Below are positions 16,256 to 23,766 of a stretch of DNA of 64,000 bases, in pieces (the first letter of the stretch is position 1; each line of letters begins with the position of its first letter). A program made the translations under genes and the position numbers. This DNA is from Anaeromyxobacter dehalogenans 2CP-1 (GTDB lineage Bacteria; Myxococcota; Myxococcia; Myxococcales; Anaeromyxobacteraceae), in assembly GCF_000022145.1 (NCBI RefSeq), contig NC_011891.1, positions 2,802,001-2,866,000 on the forward strand, in the 5' to 3' direction. Under the pieces are notes generated by a model, which worked only from the letters and a program-made list of their open reading frames with translations, made no database searches and was not told where the DNA came from.

Positions 16256-17461
16256 AGTCGGGGGGCAGGTCAACGATCCCAACGGAACGGTCGTCGGCGT
16301 CGCCGTGAGCGCGGTGACGACGAGGTCCGGCTTCGTGATGGTGATGACCGGGCCAGTGATCGCATTGTTCGTCTCGTCCGACTCGTCGATGTAGGTACTG
16401 TCGACGATCGCCCCCACGTAATAGGTTCCGGTGATGCTGGTGGACGGGGAGAGCGTCGTCGTCGCCGAGTTCGACTGCCCCGGTGTCATCGCGGCCCCAA
16501 TGCTGCGGCTGCCAATCGAGATGTCGGAGGCCGTGATGACAGGATCCGTCGACAGGTAGTACCTGACGTAGAAGCTCGAGAGTGTCTTGCCGCCCGTCAC
16601 GGTCACGGAGTCCGTCACCGTCAACGACGATCCCAATGGAACGGTCGTCGGCGTCGCCGTGAGCGCGGTGACGACGAGGTCCGGCTTCGTGATGGTGATG
16701 ACCGGCCCCGCGAGCGCGTTGTTCGTCTCGTCCGACTCGCTCACCTGCGACGTCGCATCCACGATCGCGCCGACGTAGTACGTCCCGCTGATGCTCGTGG
16801 GCGGAGAGAACGCCAGCGTCGCCGTGCTCGATTCACCATCCTTCAGACCTGCCGACAGGTAGCGGTTTCCGAGCGGCACGTCCGACGTCGTGATCGTCGG
16901 GTCGGACGACAGGTAGTACTTGACGTATATCGTGTTGCTCGCCTTGCCTCCGGCACAGGTCACCGTGTCAGTAACGGTGAGCGGCGAGCCCAGCGGCACC
17001 GTGGCCGGGGTTGCGCTCACCGCCGTGACGACGAGATCCGGCTTCGTGATGGTGATGACCGGCCCCGCGAGCGCGTTGTTCGTCTCGTCCGACTCGCTCA
17101 CCTGCGACGTCGTGTCGACGATCGCGCCGACGTAGTACGTCCCGCTGATGCTCGTCGGCGGCGAGAACGTCAGCGTCGCTGTACTCGATTCGCCGTCCTT
17201 CAGACCAGCCGACAGGTGGCGGTTACCGAGCACTACATCCGAGGTGGTGATCGTCGGATCCGTCGATAGGTAGTAATGCACGTAGAACCCATTGACCGCG
17301 CCGCCCCCCGAGGCCGCGACCGTTGACTCGACCGTCACCGTGGAACCGAGCGGCACCGTGGGCGGCGACGCCGAGATTGCCGCCACCGTGAGGTCGACCG
17401 CAGCGGCCGGATACGCCGACGCGAGCGTCAGCGCCAAGATCACGTTTCGAAGTCGATCCAT
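16244..17461 (-). pseudogene. CARDB-repeat exported protein, 3' end truncated by IS3
   Basis: The ATG at 17461 starts a Sec signal peptide (MDRLRNVILALTLASAYPAAA). It is followed by CARDB-type Ig-like repeats of about 118 residues. Each repeat begins DLVVTAxxATPxTVPLGS and ends VSESDETNNAxxGPVITITKP. Three complete repeats are present. The fourth stops after VPLGS, where the IS3 end begins at 16271, and the frame ends in IS sequence at 16244. CARDB repeats occur in surface or secreted adhesin-like proteins. An original anchor or further repeats have been lost, so the product is probably not functional in its original form. Confidence 0.8.
16317..17400. repeat. Tandem 354-357 bp repeats coding CARDB domains
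   Basis: Near-identical DNA units. The marker ACGACGAGRTCCGGCTTCG starts at 16317, 16671 and 17028, spacing 354 and 357 bp. This allows gain or loss of whole domains by recombination. Confidence 0.8.
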
Positions 17462-17701
17462 GCCCTCACCCGGCGCCCGGGCCGCCCGCGCGACACGCGG
17501 CCGGCCTCGCACTCTACGTGAGGACACGCTACTTGACTGATCGTTCAACGCCAAGCGGCATCGGTTCGCCGCCGGCAACCCCTTGCCGTCGCGGAGAGAT
17601 TTTCCCGTGGGTCAACAGGGACCGTAGCGTGCAGCGACGCGCGCGCGCCTGCGGCCCGCCCGCCCCGCGTGCCGCGCCCGCGCTCGGGCGCTGCCCCGCC
17701 C

Positions 17702-18676
17702 CTACCCCGCCCGCCTGTAAAGCCTCACCGAGAACCAGGCGCGGTCGTCGGCCCAGGCGCGCTCGAGCTGCCAGCCGGCGATGGCGGCGAGCGTGTCGAA
17801 CGCGCGCGGCTCCCACTTGTACGCGCTCTCGGTGTGGATGGTCTCGCCCTCGCGGAACGTGAAGGGCGCCCCGGCCACGTGGACCACCTGCGCCTGCAGG
17901 CTCTCGAGGTGCATCTCCACCCGCGACAGGCGCGCATCCCACAGCGAGCGGTGGCGGAACTGCGAGAGGCGGAAGTCGCCGTCCAGCTCGCGGTCGATCC
18001 GGGCGAGCAGGTTCAGGTCGAACGCGGCGGTGATCCCGCGGGCGTCGTCGTAGGCGCGCTCCAGCGTGCCGGCCTCCTTGGGCAGGTCGAGGCCGAGCAG
18101 CAGCCCGCCGCCGGGGCCGGCGTCGCGCGCCATGCGGCGCAGGATCCCGACCGCCTCGGGGGGATCGAAGTTGCCGATGGTGGAGCCGGGGAAGAACGCG
18201 AGACGGCGCGCGCACGGCAGGTCGAGGCCGGGCAGCGCCACGGGCTCGGTGAAGTCGGCCACCACCGGCCGCACCGGCAACCCGGGGAAGCGCGCCTCGA
18301 GCTGCCGCGCCGCCGCGGCCAGCGCCTCGCCGGCGATGTCCACCGGCACGAACGCGGCCGGCCGTTCGAGCGCGGCGAGCAGGAGCTGCGTCTTGCGGCC
18401 CGAGCCGACGCCGTACTCGAACACGAGCGCGTCGGGCCCGATCGCCTCGCCGATCTCGGGCGCGTGGCGCTCCAGGATCCGCAGCTCGGTGCGCGCCGGG
18501 TAGTACTCCGGCTGCTCGCAGATGAGCTCGTACAGCGCCGAGCCGCGCGCGTCGTACAGCCACTTCGGCGAGATGGCCTTCCGCGGCGCCGCCAGGCCCT
18601 TCAGCACCTCTTCCAGGAAGCGGTCCGCCTCCGCCCGCTGCGCGATCCCGCTCTCCGCCTCTCCCAGTCCGATCAC
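17702..18676 (-). CDS. egtD: L-histidine N-alpha-methyltransferase (ergothioneine)
   Basis: A 324-residue SAM-dependent methyltransferase that trimethylates histidine to hercynine, the first step of ergothioneine synthesis. The signature is visible: SPKWLYDARGSALYELICEQ, PEYYPARTELRIL, the SAM loop EYGVGSGRKTQLLL, then FFPGSTIGNFDPPEA and the closing ESAYKWEPRAFDTLAAIAGW. Normal family length. The GTG start at 18676 overlaps the egtB stop by four bases, so the two are translationally coupled. No egtA, egtC or egtE is seen nearby; EgtC-independent routes or distant genes may complete the pathway. Confidence 0.95.
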   Translation of the reverse strand: MIGLGEAESGIAQRAEADRFLEEVLKGLAAPRKAISPKWLYDARGSALYELICEQPEYYPARTELRILERHAPEIGEAIGPDALVFEYGVGSGRKTQLLLAALERPAAFVPVDIAGEALAAAARQLEARFPGLPVRPVVADFTEPVALPGLDLPCARRLAFFPGSTIGNFDPPEAVGILRRMARDAGPGGGLLLGLDLPKEAGTLERAYDDARGITAAFDLNLLARIDRELDGDFRLSQFRHRSLWDARLSRVEMHLESLQAQVVHVAGAPFTFREGETIHTESAYKWEPRAFDTLAAIAGWQLERAWADDRAWFSVRLYRRAG

Positions 18677-19974
18677 AGGTCCCTCGCGAGCCGGACCCCG
18701 GTGAACTGCCACCGGGCGTCCGGGTGGAAGAAGTTGCGGTAGCTCGCGCGCAGGTGGCGCCGCGGCGACGCGCAGGACCCTCCGCGCAGCACCTGCTGCC
18801 CCACCATGAACTTCCCGTTGTACTCGCCCAGCGCGCCCGCGGCCGGGCGGTACCCCGGATACGGCCCGTACGCGCTCGCGGTCCACTCCCAGACGTCGCC
18901 GAGCACCTGCCGCGCCCCGCGGCCGGGCGTGGCGGCCGCGGGGTGGAAGCGGCCGTCCTCGGCGAACGTGCCGTCGCCGCCCTCGCGCACCTCCGCGTGC
19001 GCCTCCCACTCCGCCTCGGTGGGGAGCCGCGCGCCGGCGAAGCGCGCGTACGCGTCGGCCTCGTACCAGGAGACGTGCGCCACCGGCTCGGCGGGGTCGA
19101 GCGGCCGCACCCCACCGAGCGTGAACTGGAGCCAGCCGTCGCGGTCGGGGATCCAGTGCAGCGGCGCGGTCCACCCGTGCCGGCGCACCGCGTCCCAGCC
19201 CTCCGACATCCACAGGTCGGGCCGGCGGTACCCGTCGGCCGCCACGAACTCCAGCCACTCGCCGCAGGTCACCGGCCGGCTGGCGAGCGCGTGCGGCGGG
19301 ACCAGCGCCGCGTGGCGGGGCCGCTCGTGGTCGAACGCGAAGCCCTCCGCGCCGGCGCCGAGCTCCACCCGTCCGCCGGCGTGCCCGAGCCAGGCGAGGC
19401 GCGGCGCGGGCCCGGACGCGGGCGGCGGCGGGGCCGCGGCGTAGGCGGGCCGGAGCGGGCTCGCCGAGAACGCGTGCTTGAGATCGGTGAGCAGGAGCTC
19501 CTGGTGCTGCTCCTCGTGCGCGATCCCCAGCTCGACCACGTCGAGCAGGTCCGCGTCGCGCGCGCGCGCCAGCGCCGCGTCGAGCCGCGCGTCCACCTCG
19601 GCGCGGTAGCGGAGCACCTCCTCGAGCGGCGGGCGCGAGAGCAGGCCGCGCTCCGGCCGCGGCTGCCGCGGCCCCAGCGCCTCGTAGTACGAGTTGAACA
19701 GGTAGCCGTAGGCCGGGTCGAACGGGCGGTGCGTCCGCTCGGCGCGCGCCAGCACGAACGTCTCGAAGAACCAGGTGGTGTGCCCGAGGTGCCACTTGGC
19801 CGGGCTCGCGTCCGGCATCGACTGCAGCATGGCGTCCTCGGGGGTGAGCCGCGCGGCGAGCCCCGCCGTGGCCCGGCGCACCTCGGCGGCGCGCGCACGC
19901 AGCGCGGCGGCGCGGGCGTCCCCCGCGCGCTCGCCCTCCCCAGGGGCGGTCCGGCGGGCTTGCGGTCCGGGCAC
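18673..19974 (-). CDS. egtB: Ergothioneine sulfoxide synthase EgtB
   Basis: A 433-residue non-haem iron oxygenase that joins hercynine with a thiol donor. The N-terminal DinB-like domain carries WHLGHTTWFFETF and the iron-site HEEQHQELL. The C-terminal formylglycine-enzyme fold has ARLPTEAEWEAHAE, VLGDVWEWTASAYGPYPGY and QVLRGGSCASPRRHLRASYR. The GTG at 19974 has GGAGAGG nine bases upstream; longer frames upstream show no conserved sequence. It is the first gene of an egtB-egtD pair and diverges from the MutS-like gene across about 200 bp. Confidence 0.93.
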   Translation of the reverse strand: MPGPQARRTAPGEGERAGDARAAALRARAAEVRRATAGLAARLTPEDAMLQSMPDASPAKWHLGHTTWFFETFVLARAERTHRPFDPAYGYLFNSYYEALGPRQPRPERGLLSRPPLEEVLRYRAEVDARLDAALARARDADLLDVVELGIAHEEQHQELLLTDLKHAFSASPLRPAYAAAPPPPASGPAPRLAWLGHAGGRVELGAGAEGFAFDHERPRHAALVPPHALASRPVTCGEWLEFVAADGYRRPDLWMSEGWDAVRRHGWTAPLHWIPDRDGWLQFTLGGVRPLDPAEPVAHVSWYEADAYARFAGARLPTEAEWEAHAEVREGGDGTFAEDGRFHPAAATPGRGARQVLGDVWEWTASAYGPYPGYRPAAGALGEYNGKFMVGQQVLRGGSCASPRRHLRASYRNFFHPDARWQFTGVRLARDL

Positions 19975-20173
19975 GCCAGGAAACCTCTCCACGCGGACGG
20001 GGCGCCGCAACGGAATCGACGCCCCGGGCGGCTCCCGTTCGAGGCGCGCGCGCCCGGGCGCGCCGGCTGCGCGGGGGTGCCGCCTCCGGCGGGGTGCCGC
20101 CCGCACGGCGCCGTCCGGACGAAGCGCGATCGCGCGACACGGACGGGGACGTCCGGGGTAGTTTCGCCTCGAC

Positions 20174-21967
20174 ATGGCCGACCCCTCCGCCCTCCTCCGC
20201 GCCCGCCTGGCCGAGCGCGCCGCCCGCGTCGCCCGGCTCGACGGCGCCGACGCCTGGGTCGCCCGCGCGCGCCTCGCGGTGGCCGTCGGCGCGGTCGCGA
20301 TGGCGGTGCTGGTGTTCGGGACCCACGCGCTCCACGCGCGCTGGCTCGCCCTCCCCGCGGCGGCGTTCCTCGCGCTCGTCGTCGTCCACGACCGCGTGTT
20401 CCACGCCCGCGACCGGGCGCGCCGCGCGGTCGCGTTCCACCAGGCCGGGCTCGACCGCATCGAGGGCCGCTTCGCGGGGCACGGCACCGCCGGCGAGCGC
20501 TTCACGGATCCGGCCCACCCGTACGCCGAGGACCTCGACCTGTTCGGCCCCGGCTCGCTGTTCGAGCTGCTCTGCGCCGCCCGGACGCGCGCCGGCGAGG
20601 ACCGGCTCGCCGCGTGGCTGCGCGCGCCCGCGGACGCCGCCGAGGTGCGGGCCCGCCAGGCCGCGGTGCGCGAGCTGGCGCCGCGGCTCGACCTGCGCGA
20701 GGACCTCGCCGTCCTCGGCGAGGACGTGCGCGCCGCGGTGGATCCCGCGCGGCTCGCGGCCTGGGGCGAGGCGCCGAGGCTGCTCCCGGCGTTCGTGGTG
20801 CCGGCCGCGCTCGCGCTCGCCGCCGCGGCGGTCGCGACCGCCTGGGCCTGGGGCGCGGGCTACGGCCCGGTGCCGTTCCTCGCGGCGCTGCTGGCGACCT
20901 GGGCGTTCGGCCGCGCGCTCCGCGATCCCATCGCGCGCGTGCTGGGCGGCGCCGGGCGCCCGGCGGCGGAGCTGCGGGTGCTGTCGCTCCTGCTGGCGCG
21001 GCTCGAGCGCGAGCCGTTCGGCGATCCGCGGCTGCTCCGGCTGCAGCAGATGCTGGGCGTCCAGCCGAAGGACGGCGGCCGGGCGTCGGCGCGCATCGCC
21101 CGCCTGGAGCGGCTGGCCGCGCGGGCGGAGTGGGCGCACAACCAGGTGTTCGCCCCGGTGGCGTTCGCGCTGCAGTGGACGCCGCTCCACGCGGCGCTGG
21201 TCGAGCGCTGGCGCGCGGCGCACGGCGGGGCGGTGCGCGGCTGGCTGGAGGCGGTGGCCGACCTCGAGGCGCTGTCGTCGCTGGCCGGCTACGCGTTCGA
21301 GCACCCCGCGGACGCGTTCCCGGAGGTGGTCGATCCCGGCGCGGAGCCGCGCGCGCTGCTCGACGGCGACGCGGTCCGCCACCCGCTCCTCGCGGCGGCG
21401 GTCGCGAACGACGTGCGCCTGGGCGGCGACGCGCCGGCGGTGCTGCTCGTCTCCGGCTCCAACATGTCGGGGAAGAGCACGTACCTCCGCACGGTGGGCG
21501 TGAACGTGGTGCTCGCGCTCGCCGGCGCGCCGGTGCGGGCGGCGCGGCTGCGGCTCACGCCGGTGCAGCTCGGCGCCACGCTGCGCATCCAGGACTCGCT
21601 CCAGGCCGGCAAGTCGCGCTTCTACGCGGAGATCACCCGGCTGAAGCAGCTCATGGACCTCGCCGGCGGTCGCTTCCCGCTGCTGTTCCTGCTCGACGAG
21701 ATCCTGCACGGCACGAACAGCCACGATCGCCGCATCGGCGCCGAGGCGGTGGTCCGCGGGCTGGTGGCGCGCGGCGCGCTCGGGCTCGTGACCACGCACG
21801 ACCTCGCCCTCACCGAGCTCGCCGGCCAGGACGGCGCGCTCGGCAACGCGCACTTCGAGGACCAGGTGCAGGGCGGCGAGATCGCGTTCGACTACCGGCT
21901 GCGGCCGGGCGTGGTCGGCCACTCCAACGCCCTCGCGCTCATGCGCGCGGTGGGGCTGCGGGTGTGA
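20174..21967 (+). CDS. Membrane-linked MutS-family ATPase
   Basis: A 597-residue protein. The C-terminal domain is a MutS-type ABC ATPase: Walker A SGSNMSGKSTYLRT, then QDSLQAGKSRFYAEI, then the Walker B LLFLLDEILHGTNSHDR and a closing TTHDLALTEL. The N-terminal part has a pair of hydrophobic helices (about residues 35-70) and another pair around 215-255. It lacks the mismatch-recognition domain I of MutS. Such MutS-like proteins are common in myxobacteria and Bacteroidetes, but their job is not established. They are unlikely to do standard mismatch repair. Confidence 0.85.
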   Translation: MADPSALLRARLAERAARVARLDGADAWVARARLAVAVGAVAMAVLVFGTHALHARWLALPAAAFLALVVVHDRVFHARDRARRAVAFHQAGLDRIEGRFAGHGTAGERFTDPAHPYAEDLDLFGPGSLFELLCAARTRAGEDRLAAWLRAPADAAEVRARQAAVRELAPRLDLREDLAVLGEDVRAAVDPARLAAWGEAPRLLPAFVVPAALALAAAAVATAWAWGAGYGPVPFLAALLATWAFGRALRDPIARVLGGAGRPAAELRVLSLLLARLEREPFGDPRLLRLQQMLGVQPKDGGRASARIARLERLAARAEWAHNQVFAPVAFALQWTPLHAALVERWRAAHGGAVRGWLEAVADLEALSSLAGYAFEHPADAFPEVVDPGAEPRALLDGDAVRHPLLAAAVANDVRLGGDAPAVLLVSGSNMSGKSTYLRTVGVNVVLALAGAPVRAARLRLTPVQLGATLRIQDSLQAGKSRFYAEITRLKQLMDLAGGRFPLLFLLDEILHGTNSHDRRIGAEAVVRGLVARGALGLVTTHDLALTELAGQDGALGNAHFEDQVQGGEIAFDYRLRPGVVGHSNALALMRAVGLRV

Positions 21968-21985
21968 GCGGTCCGCAGGGCCGGC

Positions 21986-22975
21986 TCACTCCTCGACGGT
22001 GAGCACCTCGACGCCGTCCTCGGTCACCGCCACGGTGTGCTCGAACTGCGCCGAGCGCTTCCCGTCGGCGGTCACGGCGGTCCAGCCGTCGTCCCAGAGG
22101 AGATCCTCCCAGGTGCCCTCGGTGATCATGGGCTCGATGGTGAAGGTGAGCCCGGGCTCCATGACGCGCTTCAGCGACGGATCGTAGTGGTGCGCGATCT
22201 GGAGCGAGGTGTGGAAGCTCTCGCCGATGCCGTGGCCGCAGTAGGAGCGGACCACGCCGTAGCCGTGGCGCGACGCGTGCGCCTCGATGGCCTTGCCGAT
22301 GTCGGAGATGGGCCGGCCCGGCCTCACCACGCCGATGCCCTTCGCCAGGCACTCCTGCGCCACCTGCACCAGGCGACGCCCCTCGGGATCCACGCTGCCC
22401 ACCAGGAAGGTGGCGGAGCAGTCGGCGTGCATGCCCTCGCGGAAGACCGTGATGTCGAGGTTGACGATGTCGCCGTCCTCGAGCGGCCGGCTGTCCGGGA
22501 TGCCGTGGCAGATGACCTCGTTCACCGAGGTGCAGATGGCCTTGGGGAAGCCGCGGTAGTTGAGCGGGCTCGGGTAGGCGCCGAGGCGGAGGGTCTCCGC
22601 GTGGGCGATCTCGTCGATCGCGTCGGTGGTGATGCCCGGCCGCACCGCCTCGCCGGCCACCCGCAGCACCCGCGCCGCCGCCCGGCAGGCGCGGCGCAGG
22701 CGCGCCAGCTCGTCCGGCGTCTTCACGTCCTTGCCCTGGGCGCGCGGGCGGCCGCTCACGGCGTAGTCCGGGCGGGCGATGGTCGCGGGGACGGCGCGGC
22801 GGGGCGAGACCACGCCCGGCGCGAGCGGACGCCGGCCGTTCCTTGCCGGCGCGCCCTGCAGCGCGCCGCGCGAGTCCGCGTCGAGGTGGCACTTCTTGTA
22901 CTTCTGCCCGCTGCCGCACCAGCAGGGGTCGTTCCGCCCCGGCCTCGCGTGCGCCGCCAGCTCCGATCCGCTCAC
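21986..22975 (-). CDS. map: Methionine aminopeptidase, type I, with SEC-C motif
   Basis: A 329-residue enzyme that removes the first Met of new proteins. The N-terminus has a SEC-C zinc motif (PGRNDPCWCGSGQKYKKCH) that may bind the ribosome, as in chlamydial and plant forms. The catalytic part shows NEVICHGIPDSRPL, GDIVNLDITVF (metal Asp), GHGIGESFH (metal His), FTIEPM (metal Glu) and QFEHTVAVTEDG. The GTG at 22975 has GGAGGT six bases upstream, which decides it over the longer frame from 23041. It is convergent with the MutS-like gene, 18 bases apart. Confidence 0.95.
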   Translation of the reverse strand: MSGSELAAHARPGRNDPCWCGSGQKYKKCHLDADSRGALQGAPARNGRRPLAPGVVSPRRAVPATIARPDYAVSGRPRAQGKDVKTPDELARLRRACRAAARVLRVAGEAVRPGITTDAIDEIAHAETLRLGAYPSPLNYRGFPKAICTSVNEVICHGIPDSRPLEDGDIVNLDITVFREGMHADCSATFLVGSVDPEGRRLVQVAQECLAKGIGVVRPGRPISDIGKAIEAHASRHGYGVVRSYCGHGIGESFHTSLQIAHHYDPSLKRVMEPGLTFTIEPMITEGTWEDLLWDDGWTAVTADGKRSAQFEHTVAVTEDGVEVLTVEE

Positions 22976-23144
22976 CGCACGACCTCCGTCCGGCCCAGGG
23001 CTCGAACGGCCCAGGTCGTCGGGTGTTTGTAAGGGAATCACCCGTCCCGGGCAACAGCGCGTCCTCGACGGGCGGGACGCGGGCGAGGCCCGTCGCGGCG
23101 CGGACGGCGCGCGCCGCGGCGGGCAGCCCGGCGACGACGGCGCG

Positions 23145-23642
23145 CTAGATGGGCGCCGGCTCGTCGGTCTGGTCCGGGATGGAGGCGGACGGCTGCCCCT
23201 CCTCCTCCAGCTCCTCGGCCAGCTTCTGCATGCGGCTGCCCATCTCGTCGAGCTGCTCCGCCGAGCAGGCCTTCCGCACCTTCGGGAACAGCTCCTTCTC
23301 CTCCTCCTCGACGTGGTGCTCGACCTGCTCCTTCAGCACCGACATCTTCGCCTCGAGCTGCGGGTCGTCCATGCTCGCGTCGAGGATCTCCGCCAGCAGG
23401 CGCTTCACCGACAGGTGCTCCTCGACCGACTCGCGCAGCAGGTCCTCCGCGTCCTCGACCGCCTCCTTGGCCTCCGGGTAGAAGATCCGCTCCTCGATGG
23501 TGGCGTGCACCGCGAGCGCGTCGGCGATCGCGCGGCAGGTCCGCTCCCGGGTCTTGCGGGCACCCTCCCCCGCGCCCTCGAACTCCTCGAACAGCTCGTC
23601 CACCTCACGGTGCTGCTGCTTCAGCATCTCGATGGCGTTCAC
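23145..23642 (-). CDS. Hemerythrin HHE-domain protein
   Basis: A 165-residue helical protein with HHE cation-binding motifs: MLKQQHREVDELFEEF, HATIEERIFYPEA, EEHLSVKRLL and HHVEEEEKELFP, giving the His/Glu set for a di-iron site. The Glu-rich C-terminal tail is probably flexible. GTG 23642 follows AGGAGG closely. It lies downstream of the nitric oxide reductase gene on the same strand (124-base gap). The context suggests oxygen or NO binding, iron-nitrosyl sensing or repair of nitrosative damage; the exact role is inferred. Confidence 0.88.
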   Translation of the reverse strand: MNAIEMLKQQHREVDELFEEFEGAGEGARKTRERTCRAIADALAVHATIEERIFYPEAKEAVEDAEDLLRESVEEHLSVKRLLAEILDASMDDPQLEAKMSVLKEQVEHHVEEEEKELFPKVRKACSAEQLDEMGSRMQKLAEELEEEGQPSASIPDQTDEPAPI

Positions 23643-23766
23643 GGCGCCTCCTTTCCCCGTGACTCTGGTCACCGCAGACGGGAACGGCCGGGGGCGGGCC
23701 GGAGGAACCCGGTCCCACCCCCGGCCGGCCGGGGAGGAGCACTCGGCGGCTCGCGCCGCGTGCGGT

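Larger units (their letters stand above)
15090..16271 (+). mobile_element. IS3-family (IS407-type) insertion sequence
   Basis: A 1,182-bp element with inverted ends TGACCTGCCCCCCGA on both sides (15090 inward and 16271 inward), followed by CTGGACGG and TTTAGACGG. These ends and the two overlapping frames are typical of the IS407 group of IS3. Expected 4-bp target duplications are absent: TGCC on the left, ACGA on the right. The flanks therefore probably come from different insertion events joined by recombination or deletion. It truncates a CARDB protein on one side and sits just in front of the Rhs start on the other. Confidence 0.9.

Noticed and set aside
21964-21989. GTGAGC/GCTCAC hairpin as a shared terminator of the MutS-like gene and map
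   Set aside because: Only a six-base stem with a long loop, no T-run, and both stop codons lie inside it; too weak to call.
18724-22002. Plus-strand frame of over 1,000 codons covering egtB and the MutS-like gene
   Set aside because: Low-complexity Arg/Ala/Gly product without motifs; the true genes in other frames carry clear signatures.
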